Shown here: in pieces, positions 1 to 6,904 of the stretch
Layout of the letters: every line of letters begins with the position of its first letter
Position numbering within the stretch: the stretch's first letter is position 1
Source of the DNA: Collinsella sp.
Lineage (GTDB): Bacteria > Actinomycetota > Coriobacteriia > Coriobacteriales > Coriobacteriaceae
Direction: 5' to 3'
NCBI GenBank assembly: GCA_020025115.1
Contig: JAHHSP010000046.1
Coordinates: 1 to 8,595 of the forward strand
DNA length: 8,595 bases
Made by a program: the position numbers and the translations under genes
The notes under the pieces: model-generated
Databases searched by the model: none
Told to the model about the DNA's origin: nothing
Seen by the model: only the letters and a program-made list of their open reading frames with translations

Positions 1-615
1 CGTGGCGTTGGTGGAGTCGGACATGAGCAGGTCGACGCCCTGCTTGCCGAACTTGGCAAGCGCGCCATAGTCGGGGGTGATACCGTCGATCGGGGTCTGG
101 TCGAGCTTGAAGTCGCCCGTGTGGACGACGGTGCCGGCCGGGGTCTTCAGGAACACGCCGAGCGCACCGGGGATGGAGTGCGTCGTGGAGAAGAACTCGA
201 CGGAGAAGCACCCGAGGTTGACACGGCTGCCGCCCTTGACCTCATGGAATTTAGGGGCGCGAATGCGGAACTCGGAGAGCTTGCCCTCGATGAAGCCCAG
301 GGTGAGCTTGCTGGAGAAGATCGGTACCTTGTTGTTGAGGTCCTGCAGGAGGTACGGCAGTGCGCCCGTGTGGTCCTCATGGCCGTGAGTGATGATGATG
401 CCGCGAAGCTTGTGCTCGTTCTCGAGCACATACGTGTAGTCCGGCAAGACGAGGTCGATGCCGGGCTGATTGTCGTCGGGGAACATGAGGCCCGCGTCGA
501 TGAGCACCATGTCATCGCCGCACTCGAAGGCGGTCATGTTCTTGCCGATACCGTCAAGGCCGCCCAGGGGAATGACCTTGAGCGTCACGTTCGATTTCTT
601 GTTGTTGGTTGCCAT
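1..615 (-). CDS. rnj: Ribonuclease J, N-terminal part (runs off window edge)
   Basis: This metallo-beta-lactamase/beta-CASP ribonuclease would process and degrade mRNA and mature rRNA in the cytoplasm, by endonuclease and 5'-3' exonuclease activity. Only the first 205 residues are in the window; the family is usually about 550 or more, so the rest of the beta-CASP domain and the C-terminal domain lie beyond base 1. Visible signatures are the zinc-ligand motif THGHEDHTG (H77, H79, D81, H82), a further ligand in TTHSIPG (H146), HTGDF with D168, and DSTNA at 200-204. The N-terminus has the RNase J-type VIPLGGLDGIGKNM. The start is the ATG at 615, preceded by AAAGGAG at 628-634 with a rather long 12-base spacing; no other start codon fits. 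It is separated from ppdK by a terminator, so it probably has its own promoter. The family assignment is firm. The choice between J1 and J2 paralogues cannot be made from this fragment. Confidence 0.95.
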   Translation of the reverse strand, partial: MATNNKKSNVTLKVIPLGGLDGIGKNMTAFECGDDMVLIDAGLMFPDDNQPGIDLVLPDYTYVLENEHKLRGIIITHGHEDHTGALPYLLQDLNNKVPIFSSKLTLGFIEGKLSEFRIRAPKFHEVKGGSRVNLGCFSVEFFSTTHSIPGALGVFLKTPAGTVVHTGDFKLDQTPIDGITPDYGALAKFGKQGVDLLMSDSTNAT

Positions 616-683
616 AGACTTATGTGGCTCCTTTCGATTGCGCTGCAACGAAAACGACGGTCGATGCCGCCGCACGATTCAAA

Positions 684-717
684 TCCATATGCGTAAAGGT
701 GGATGCAGGCATATGGA
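684..717. repeat. 9-bp inverted repeat in the RNase J leader
   Basis: The arms TCCATATGC (684-692) and GCATATGGA (709-717) are perfect inverted copies separated by 16 bases. The element sits between a candidate -10 box (722-727) and the RNase J start at 615. It could be a dimeric operator or, in RNA, the stem of a hairpin in the 5' untranslated region. The repeat is seen directly; any regulatory role is inferred. Confidence 0.6.
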
Positions 718-721
718 GATT

Positions 722-727
722 ATTGTA
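722..727 (-). promoter_or_regulatory. Candidate -10 box for RNase J
   Basis: The minus strand reads TACAAT here, five of six matches to TATAAT, in the gap between the ppdK terminator and the RNase J start. At the correct distance there is no good -35 (TCGTTC at 745-750 with a 17-base spacer). Just upstream are two direct copies of GTACTTT (761-767 and 750-756), 11 bases apart, as might be expected of an activator-dependent promoter. The call is weak, based on position and one box only. Confidence 0.35.
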
Positions 728-759
728 TCCGTTCGATTGCATGTGAACGAAAGTACACC

Positions 760-792
760 AAAAGTACGGTGGCCGCACGAATGCGGCCACCG
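760..792 (-). terminator. Intrinsic terminator downstream of ppdK
   Basis: On the minus strand, an 11-bp perfect stem (CGGTGGCCGCA pairing with TGCGGCCACCG; 767-777 with 782-792) is closed by a TTCG tetraloop. It is followed after three bases by TTTT (760-763) and a further T-rich stretch. It begins 35 bases after the ppdK stop codon, where a rho-independent terminator is expected. The T tract is short and interrupted, so termination may be incomplete. The plus-strand side has no T run, so the element works in the minus direction. Confidence 0.7.
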
Positions 793-826
793 CATGATAA
801 AGGGGGTCCGATTGCGGGGCGAGCCG

Positions 827-3559
827 TCAGCGCCTGGAAATGAGCTTGGCGCGTGCGGCCGCGAGCCTGGCGAGCGGGACGCGATACGGAGAGCAGCTCA
901 CGTAGTCCACCCCGGCCGTGTTGAAGAATTCGACGATCGACGACGGGTCGCCTCCGTGTTCGCCGCAGACTCCGAAGTGCATATCGGACCTGACGGCACG
1001 GCCCTTGTCGACGGCCATCTTCACGAGCTCAAGCACGGCGGAATCGACGGTCTCGAACGGGTTTGCGGCCAAGACCTTGCCATGCAGGTAGGCCGGCAAG
1101 AACTTGGCCTCCGCATCATCGCGCGAGAAGCCGAAGGTCGTCTGCGTGAGGTCGTTCGTGCCGAAGCAGAAGAAGTCGGCGTGCGCCGCGATCTGGTCGG
1201 CGACCAGACATGCGCGCGGCAGCTCCACCATGGTGCCGATGGGGATGTCGAGCTTCACGCCGTACTCGGCCTCAACCTCCGCGATGACGCGCTCGGCGAC
1301 CGCGCGGGTCTGGACATGTTCCTCGGTGACTGACACGAGCGGGATCATGATCTCGGGTCGGGGGTCAAAGCCCTCGAGCTTGAGTTGAGCGGTGGCAGAA
1401 GCGACGGCACGGACCTGCATCAACGGCAGATCGGCATAGACGATGGAAAGACGGACGCCGCGAAGGCCGAGCATGGGGTTGGACTCGGTCATGCCGTCGA
1501 TGAGGCGCAGGCGCTCGCGCGCATCGGCGACGTCGTGCCCCAGGGCCTCTTTGCGCGCGATCTCGACGGCAAGCTCACGCGGGTCGTCGAGGAATTCGTG
1601 CAGAGGCGGGTCGATGAGGCGAATGACCATGGCGCGACCGGTCATGGTTCGCAGCATGGCGACGAAGTCCTCAGTTTGAACGGCGAGCAGGTCATCAAGC
1701 GCCTTGGTCCGAACGCGGGCCTCGTCTGAGAGGATGAAGGATTGGATGATCTGCTTGCGGTCGCCGAGGAACATGTGCTCCGTTCGGCACAGGCCTATGG
1801 CCTCGGCGCCGAATTCGAGGGCGAGCTCGGCGTCCTCGGGATTATCGGCGTTGACGCGCACATGATAGCCGCGTCCGGCGGACTCATCGAGGCGCACCTC
1901 GTCCGCCCAATTGAGGACGGTGTCCAGATCACCTGTCAACTCGGGTTTGACCAGCGGCACCGCACCGGCGACGACGATGCCCTGCCCGCCGTCGATGGAG
2001 ATCACGTCGCCCTCGCGCAGCACGACATCGGTGCCCAGGACGTGGACCTCCTTTGCGGCCGCGTCGATGCGGAAGCTCTCTACGCCGCAGACGCACGGCG
2101 TACCCATGCCGCGCGCGATGACAGCCGCATGGCTCGTCTTTCCACCATGGCTCGTCAAGATGCCCTCCGCGGCGACCATGCCCTTGAGGTCGTCGGGATT
2201 CGTCTCCCAACGCACGAGGATCGCGGGGCGGCCCGCTTCATGGACGGCGACGGCGTCATCGGAGGAGAAGACGATCTCTCCGACGGCGGCGCCGGGACTC
2301 GCGTTGAGGCCGCGCGCGAGCACGTCGACGGCGGAGGAGGTGTCGAACTGGGGGTGCAGGAGCTGGTCGAGCTGAGAGGGGTCGATGCGCATGAGCGCCT
2401 CATCGCGGGAGATGAGCCCCTCCTCGACCATGTCGATTGCGATGCGCAGCGCCGCGGCGGCCGTGCGCTTGCCGGCACGCGTTTGCAGCATCCACAGCTT
2501 GCCCTGCTCGATGGTGAACTCGATGTCGCACATGTCGCGGTAGTGGCCCTCGAGAATGCCGAAAACGCGATCGAGCTCGGCCGCGGCCTCCTCCAGACCG
2601 GGAACCGATGCGAGGTCGGAGATGGGCTCGGTGTTGCGGATGCCGGCCACGACGTCCTCGCCCTGCGCATTCACGAGGAAGTCGCCGTAGGTCCCGCGCG
2701 CACCGCAGGCGGGATCTCGCGTGAACGCGACGCCGGTCGCGGAGGTTTCCCCCTTGTTGCCGAAGACCATGGCCTGGACGTTGACGGCGGTGCCGAGATC
2801 GTCCGGGATGCGATTGCGCTGACGGTAGATGCAGGCGCGCTCGTTCATCCAACTGCCGAACACGGCCTGAATGGCCAGGCGAAGCTGCAGGCGGGGGTCG
2901 GCGGGAAATGTGACGGCCCCGTTCACAACGAGCTCGGGATAATCCGCGGCGTCGACCTCTCGGGCGAAGATGGCCTTGAACTCATCCACGAGACCTCGAA
3001 GGTCTTCGTCGGAGAGCTCGGCATCGGTGCGGACCCCAGCGGTCAAACGGCGCTCGGCGATGGCATTCTCGAACAGGTCGGCATCGATGCCCAGCACGAC
3101 ATTGGAGAACATCTGGATGAACCTGCGATATGAATCCCATGCGAAATGCGGGTTATCGGTTTGGGCGATGAGGCCCTGGACAGATTCGTCGTTGAGGCCG
3201 AGATTCAACACGGTGTCCATCATGCCGGGCATGGAGAACGGGGCACCGGAGCGGACCGAGACGAGCAACGGGTCCTCCGCGCCTCCCAGGCGCTTGCCCA
3301 TTCGGGCCTCGAGGTCGCATGTCGCCGCCTCGATCTCGTCGAGGGAGTCTTCGGGCCAGCTATTTCCCGCCTCCTCATACTCGACGCAAGTCTGGCACGT
3401 GATGGTGAAGCCCGGAGGCACGGGCAGCCCGATCCTGCACATCTCGGCAAGGTTTGCGCCCTTACCGCCGAGGATGTAGTTCATCGAGGCGTCGCCTTCG
3501 GTAACGTCGGGCGACGCCATGCCACCGCCGAACTTGTACACGCGCTGCATCGTAGTCAC
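827..3559 (-). CDS. ppdK: Pyruvate, phosphate dikinase
   Basis: This cytoplasmic enzyme interconverts pyruvate + ATP + Pi and phosphoenolpyruvate + AMP + PPi, linking glycolysis and gluconeogenesis; in anaerobes it often runs toward pyruvate using PPi. The 910 residues are a full-length family size. The N-terminal ATP-grasp domain (about 1-360) shows GGKGANLAEM (31-40), SVRSGAPFSMPGMMDT (101-116), GVAFTRDPA (276-284) and LQTRAGKRT (358-366). The swivelling phosphohistidine domain shows GGKTSHAAV, with catalytic H477 and the regulatory threonine T475. The C-terminal PEP/pyruvate barrel shows GLCRTEHMF (589-597), GLRGVRL (698-704), FGTNDLTQTTFGFSRDDA (799-816) and GVCGEHGGDPSS with the general acid C865. 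The start is GTG at 3559, because AGGGGG (3565-3570) lies 5 bases from it; the ATG at 3550 would be 14 bases away but is the alternative. Its regulator lies immediately upstream on the same strand. Confidence 0.97.
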   Translation of the reverse strand: MTTMQRVYKFGGGMASPDVTEGDASMNYILGGKGANLAEMCRIGLPVPPGFTITCQTCVEYEEAGNSWPEDSLDEIEAATCDLEARMGKRLGGAEDPLLVSVRSGAPFSMPGMMDTVLNLGLNDESVQGLIAQTDNPHFAWDSYRRFIQMFSNVVLGIDADLFENAIAERRLTAGVRTDAELSDEDLRGLVDEFKAIFAREVDAADYPELVVNGAVTFPADPRLQLRLAIQAVFGSWMNERACIYRQRNRIPDDLGTAVNVQAMVFGNKGETSATGVAFTRDPACGARGTYGDFLVNAQGEDVVAGIRNTEPISDLASVPGLEEAAAELDRVFGILEGHYRDMCDIEFTIEQGKLWMLQTRAGKRTAAAALRIAIDMVEEGLISRDEALMRIDPSQLDQLLHPQFDTSSAVDVLARGLNASPGAAVGEIVFSSDDAVAVHEAGRPAILVRWETNPDDLKGMVAAEGILTSHGGKTSHAAVIARGMGTPCVCGVESFRIDAAAKEVHVLGTDVVLREGDVISIDGGQGIVVAGAVPLVKPELTGDLDTVLNWADEVRLDESAGRGYHVRVNADNPEDAELALEFGAEAIGLCRTEHMFLGDRKQIIQSFILSDEARVRTKALDDLLAVQTEDFVAMLRTMTGRAMVIRLIDPPLHEFLDDPRELAVEIARKEALGHDVADARERLRLIDGMTESNPMLGLRGVRLSIVYADLPLMQVRAVASATAQLKLEGFDPRPEIMIPLVSVTEEHVQTRAVAERVIAEVEAEYGVKLDIPIGTMVELPRACLVADQIAAHADFFCFGTNDLTQTTFGFSRDDAEAKFLPAYLHGKVLAANPFETVDSAVLELVKMAVDKGRAVRSDMHFGVCGEHGGDPSSIVEFFNTAGVDYVSCSPYRVPLARLAAARAKLISRR

Positions 3560-3573
3560 ACTGACCCCCTATC

Positions 3574-3590
3574 GGCCCGATCGCCGGGCC
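3574..3590 (-). promoter_or_regulatory. GC hairpin just upstream of the ppdK ribosome binding site
   Basis: The minus strand forms a 6-bp all-GC stem, GGCCCG/CGGGCC, with a 5-base loop. It ends 3 bases before the AGGGGG ribosome binding site (3565-3570) of ppdK. There is no T run after it, so it is not an intrinsic terminator. A role in translation or mRNA 5' stability is possible but is inference; short GC stems also arise by chance in such DNA. Confidence 0.35.
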
Positions 3591-3608
3591 ATATCGTTTG
3601 CCATACCG

Positions 3609-3618
3609 CGCATATGCG
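3609..3618. repeat. Perfect 10-bp palindrome in the ppdK leader
   Basis: CGCATATGCG is a perfect palindrome about 50 bases upstream of the ppdK start. Its core CATATG is shared with the inverted repeat upstream of RNase J (684-717). By eye I find no other CATATG in the window, so all three copies are intergenic. Two direct copies of TATGGC on the minus strand (3600-3605 and 3588-3593) lie next to it. It may be an operator; no convincing promoter boxes could be placed around it. Confidence 0.4.
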
Positions 3619-3753
3619 GGTTAAGGGAACTCTACGGGCGCGATTCGAAATAGCTGTGAAGATGCGGGGGTATGGAGGCGAGCGGTGCAAAGTGCGCGGC
3701 GGACGGTCGCCCATGTGGTTACATCATGAAGATACCACTACAGCTAGATGGTG

Positions 3754-4626
3754 CTAAATCGATTGTGCAATCACATGCTCTCGGCGATGTTCGCGACCGA
3801 TTCGCACCCGCCTCATGCGCTCGAGGATCTCAGAGGCGGACTCCTCGATGGCCTTTCCATTGGTGCGCACCGTGATGCATCCGAGCTTTTTTATGAGCGC
3901 CCGCGCCTCATCCATTTCGGATCGGACGCGCTCGGGGTCGGCGTAGTCGGCGGCGACGGCACGACTGAGGTCGTTGCCCAGACGGCGGTCCCGGATCGTG
4001 GACACGACCTCGGTCGTGGAGATGAGGCCGAACACCTTGCCGGGATCGACCGAATACAGAGACGCGGGGGGTTCCACACCTGGAACCAGCGGTATGTTCG
4101 CAACGCGGTACCCGAGGTGCGCGAGATACATGGACAACGGCGTTTTGCCGGTACGCGAGATGCCGATGAGGACGATATCCGCATCATCGAGGTCATCGGC
4201 ACCGCGACCGTCATCGTGCTCGACGAAATACTCCATGGCCTCGATTCGCTTGAAGTAATCTTCGTCCGTGCGATGGATGGACCCCGCTATCCCGCTCGGA
4301 GTGACGCCCGAGCTCGCGCCGAGCGCCTGGACCGCCGGTCCGAGCACATCGACGCCGTTGACCCCCATCGCCTCCAGACGCTCGCCGACCTCGGCGCGCA
4401 AAGAGCCGTCGGCGATGGTATACAGGACGCTCAGCGCCCTCCCCTCATCCAAAAGCTGCCGGACGGCACCCTCGACCACAGCTGCGTCGCCGACCTTCGT
4501 GAGGCGTTCGATGGCGATATCGACTCCCTCGAACTGGCCGCGTGCGGCCCGGGCGACTTCGTAGCCCGTCGTTCCCAGTGAATCGGAAACGACGAGGACG
4601 ACCTGGTGCGCGGATCGATCTGTCAT
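3754..4626 (-). CDS. PPDK regulatory protein (bifunctional Ser/Thr kinase / pyrophosphorylase)
   Basis: This is the PPDK/PEP-synthase regulatory protein family (former DUF299; YqfL in Bacillus, PpsR in E. coli). Known members use ADP to phosphorylate a threonine beside the catalytic histidine of the phosphorylated dikinase, inactivating it, and use phosphate to remove it, releasing pyrophosphate. The 290 residues show the N-terminal VVSDSLGTTG (12-21), HRTDEDYFKRIEAMEYFVEHDDG-type core (118-140, with D139 and G140), the P-loop GISRTGKT (155-162, K161) and a conserved tail around LGCITVRTNGKAIEESASEIL (248-268). The start is the ATG at 4626, with AAAGGGG (4632-4638) 5 bases upstream; an extension to a TTG at 4641 would swallow that site. 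The substrate is very probably the PPDK encoded 194 bases downstream on the same strand. No clear terminator separates them, so some co-transcription is likely. The protein is a little longer than the roughly 270 residues typical of the family, the excess being a basic C-terminal tail. An A AAA AAG heptamer lies at codons 245-247. Confidence 0.95.
   Translation of the reverse strand: MTDRSAHQVVLVVSDSLGTTGYEVARAARGQFEGVDIAIERLTKVGDAAVVEGAVRQLLDEGRALSVLYTIADGSLRAEVGERLEAMGVNGVDVLGPAVQALGASSGVTPSGIAGSIHRTDEDYFKRIEAMEYFVEHDDGRGADDLDDADIVLIGISRTGKTPLSMYLAHLGYRVANIPLVPGVEPPASLYSVDPGKVFGLISTTEVVSTIRDRRLGNDLSRAVAADYADPERVRSEMDEARALIKKLGCITVRTNGKAIEESASEILERMRRVRIGREHRREHVIAQSI
3886..3892 (-). other. 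A AAA AAG slippery heptamer, in phase, inside the regulator gene
   Basis: Reading the regulator frame as ATA AAA AAG (I245 K246 K247), the minus strand contains A AAA AAG in exactly the phase used for -1 frameshifting in E. coli dnaX. A -1 shift would add 18 foreign residues and stop at the TGA at 3830-3832. That would give about 265 residues and lose the conserved C-terminal part. A GAGG lies about 13 bases upstream. The sequence is certain; its use is not shown. Confidence 0.3.
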
Positions 4627-4661
4627 GAAGGCCCCTTTCAATCGGCTCTTCCGTCAAGGCG

Positions 4662-4691
4662 ACTATATCGCACGCCGCTTGCGCCCGTCAC
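4662..4691 (-). promoter_or_regulatory. Candidate sigma-70-type promoter for the PPDK regulator gene
   Basis: The minus strand shows a -35-like GTGACG (4686-4691; four of six matches to TTGACA), an 18-base spacer and a -10 TATAGT (4662-4667; five of six matches). The predicted start of transcription lies about 30 bases before the ATG at 4626. The -10 box is embedded in a small inverted repeat, GCGA-N5-TCGC (4659-4671), a possible operator. It lies directly after the glyS terminator, which fits an independent transcription unit. Confidence 0.55.
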
Positions 4692-4758
4692 CAAGGGGCG
4701 CATCGCGTCGGGCGAACGGCAGGCGCACACGAACACCGCCGGGAATGAACCACGCATG

Positions 4759-4782
4759 AAAAGAGGGCCCTTGCGGACCCTC
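4759..4782 (-). terminator. Intrinsic terminator downstream of glyS
   Basis: The minus strand forms an 8-bp stem (GAGGGTCC with GGGCCCTC; 4775-4782 with 4763-4770, one U-G pair) with a GCAA tetraloop, a GNRA type. It is followed directly by TTTT (4759-4762). It lies 31 bases after the glyS stop and so closes the glyQ-glyS unit. It is convincing by structure and position. Confidence 0.85.
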
Positions 4783-4813
4783 CTGTCAAGCTATGGGCGC
4801 TGCGGCGCAAGCG

Positions 4814-6904
4814 CTACTTGCGAGCCATCTCGCCGATGTTGGCGATACCGGCGAACACGCCCTCGAAGCGATTGAGCAGGCGGAGCCTGTTCTCGCGAAC
4901 GGCCGTGTCGTCATCCATGACCATGACCTCATCGAAGAACACGTCGATGGGGCCGCGCAAGGCGGCGAGGGCGGCGATGACGGTCTTGAAATCGCGAGCG
5001 CCGAGTGCGGAGGCCACCTGGTCGCGCGCGGCATCGGTCGCGTCCAGCAGGGCGATCTCGGAATCGCCCATAAGGCCGCGGTCGACCTCGGTGCCAAGCG
5101 CGGCATCGGCGAGGTGCGCGGCGCGGGCATAGGCGGTGGCGAGGTTGGCAAAAGCCTCGCGGTCGTTGGCGCGAGCCTCCTCGAGGGCATGCGCGAGCTC
5201 GAAGAAGTGCGCGGGAACGGTGACGTCGCCGTCGGAGACGGCGGCCACCGTATCGGAGGAGACCTTCTCGTCGCGAGCCATCTGCGCCATACGGCCCTTG
5301 ATGAACGCGCATGCGGACTCGGCCACGGAGACCTTGTCGAACTGGAGGCCCTGCTCCAGATAGCCATCGAGCGCGGCGTCGACGATCGCCTCATAGCCGC
5401 ACTTCAGACGCGTGCGAAGGATGTTGAGCACGCCGATGGCGGAACGGCGCAGCGCAAAGGGGTCCTTCGAGCCGGTGGGCGGCTCATCGATGGCGAACAT
5501 ACCGGCGATGGTGTCGAGCTTGTCGGCGACGGCGACGATGCAACCGGCGATCCCCTCGGGGAGATCGTCGCCGGCGAAGCGGGGGCGATAATGATCGCGA
5601 ATGGCGGCGGCGACCTCGGGCTCCTCACCCGCGGCGGCCGCATAGTAACCGCCCATCACGCCCTGCTGGCTGGTGAACTCGACGACCGCAGAGGACACGA
5701 GGTCGGCTTTGGCCAGATGGGCGGCCCGCTGGGCGCTGGAGGCCGCATGCGCACCGAGATGCGCCTCACGCGCGATGGCGAGGGCGAGGTCCTCCATGCG
5801 GTCGGACTTCTGAAGCACGGTGCCGAGCTTCTGCTGGAAGCCGACGGAGGCGAGGCGCTCGCGGAAGACCTCGAGGTCGATCTTGAGGTCCTCGTCGTAG
5901 AAGAACTTGGCGTCGTACAGGCGGGCGCGGACGACGCGCTCATTGCCGTCGATCACGGTCGCGCTGGCCTTGGGGTCGCCGTTGGAGACCACGACAAACG
6001 CACGGGTCAGATTGCCCTCGGCGTCATACGTCGGGAAGTAACGCTGGTTGGACAGCATGGACTCGCAGATGATCTCGGACGGGACGTCCAGGAACTCCTC
6101 ATCGAAATGGCCCACGAGGACCGTCGGCCACTCGCAGAGATTGACGACCTCGTCGAAAACCTTTGCCGGTGTGTCGACGCGCACACCGAGCTCGGACTCG
6201 ACCCGGGCGATCCCCTCGCGGATGACCTGCTCGCGGCGCTGCGCGGACAGAACGTGGGCGGACTCGAGAACACCCTCGTAGGCATCGGGGTCGGCGACGG
6301 CGTGCTCGCCGGGGGAAAGCACGCGGTGACCGCGCGTGGTGTTGCCGCTCACGACGCCGGCAAAGGAAACCGGGACGACCTCGTCTCCGAAGAGGCAGCA
6401 GATCCAGCGGACCGGGCGCACGAACGTGGCGTGTTCACCGCCCCAACGCTGGCTGCGATAGTTGGGCCACTGGATGGATGCGACGAGACCTTCGCACACG
6501 CGCGTGAGGATGGGCAGCGCCGGCTCGGAAGGGGTGTTCTGCTCGGCAAAGACGTATTCGGCGCCATCGGCATCCTCGCGGCGGACCAGCTCGCCGGCAC
6601 TCAAGCCGTTCTTGCGGGCAAAGCCCTCGGCGGCCTTGGTGGGATTGCCCTCGGCATCGAAGGCGATCTTGACGGAGGGACCGCGCAGCACGGAGTGAAT
6701 CTCCTCCGTCGCCTCGGCGACCTCGCTCACGAGCACGGCCAAACGGCGCGGCGAGGAGATGACGCGAATCGCGCCATGTGCGAGGCCGGCCTCGTCGAGG
6801 CCCTTGCCCATCAGGGATTCAAGCTGCTTGACGGCATTGTTGAGCGGTGCTGAGGGCATCTCCTCGACACCGAGCTCGAACAGGAAATCACGGGTGTTCG
6901 CCAC
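4814..6904 (-). CDS. glyS: Glycine--tRNA ligase beta subunit
   Basis: This is the large, tRNA-binding chain of the alpha2beta2-type glycyl-tRNA synthetase, which works with GlyQ to charge tRNA-Gly in the cytoplasm. The 696 residues match the usual beta-subunit length of about 690. Family signatures are FELGVEEMP (9-17), FVRPVRW (161-167), MLSNQRYFP (283-291), NERVVRARLYDAKFFYDEDL (321-340), LGTVLQKSDR (360-369), DLVSSAVVEFTSQQGVMGG (401-419), ADKLDTIAGMF (460-470) and PTGSKDPFALRR (476-487). The C-terminal region from about 580 is the DALR-like anticodon-binding domain. The start is GTG at 6904, with a strong GGAGGT (6912-6917) 7 bases upstream, lying inside the end of glyQ. The glyQ stop TAA abuts this GTG with no gap, so the two chains are probably translationally coupled, which suits equimolar assembly. 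An intrinsic terminator follows. Confidence 0.97.
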   Translation of the reverse strand: MANTRDFLFELGVEEMPSAPLNNAVKQLESLMGKGLDEAGLAHGAIRVISSPRRLAVLVSEVAEATEEIHSVLRGPSVKIAFDAEGNPTKAAEGFARKNGLSAGELVRREDADGAEYVFAEQNTPSEPALPILTRVCEGLVASIQWPNYRSQRWGGEHATFVRPVRWICCLFGDEVVPVSFAGVVSGNTTRGHRVLSPGEHAVADPDAYEGVLESAHVLSAQRREQVIREGIARVESELGVRVDTPAKVFDEVVNLCEWPTVLVGHFDEEFLDVPSEIICESMLSNQRYFPTYDAEGNLTRAFVVVSNGDPKASATVIDGNERVVRARLYDAKFFYDEDLKIDLEVFRERLASVGFQQKLGTVLQKSDRMEDLALAIAREAHLGAHAASSAQRAAHLAKADLVSSAVVEFTSQQGVMGGYYAAAAGEEPEVAAAIRDHYRPRFAGDDLPEGIAGCIVAVADKLDTIAGMFAIDEPPTGSKDPFALRRSAIGVLNILRTRLKCGYEAIVDAALDGYLEQGLQFDKVSVAESACAFIKGRMAQMARDEKVSSDTVAAVSDGDVTVPAHFFELAHALEEARANDREAFANLATAYARAAHLADAALGTEVDRGLMGDSEIALLDATDAARDQVASALGARDFKTVIAALAALRGPIDVFFDEVMVMDDDTAVRENRLRLLNRFEGVFAGIANIGEMARK

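Noticed and set aside
121..696. Plus-strand open frame opposite the RNase J start and leader
   Set aside because: It is antisense to a confidently identified RNase J and its composition is typical of a shadow frame.
1742..3133. 463-codon open frame on the plus strand, antisense to ppdK
   Set aside because: Same cause as above: it mirrors conserved ppdK coding sequence and shows no family motif.
3621..3690. A ppdK promoter with TTCACA or TTGCAC as -35
   Set aside because: No -10-like hexamer lies at a 16-18 base spacing from either box, so I did not call a promoter.
3715..3738. GTGGT/ACCAC inverted repeat after the regulator stop as a terminator
   Set aside because: A 5-bp stem with a 14-base loop and no T run is too weak. 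The regulator and ppdK may therefore be co-transcribed.
4627..4641. Five-codon N-terminal extension of the PPDK regulator from a TTG
   Set aside because: The extension would be encoded by the ribosome binding site of the ATG at 4626, which has ideal spacing.
4793..6853. 686-codon open frame on the plus strand, antisense to glyS
   Set aside because: It lies almost wholly opposite a full-length, well-conserved glyS. Long antisense open frames are common in GC-rich genes because the codons giving reverse-strand stops (CTA, TTA, TCA) are rare. The translation is low-complexity, rich in G, A, D and L, with no recognisable domain.
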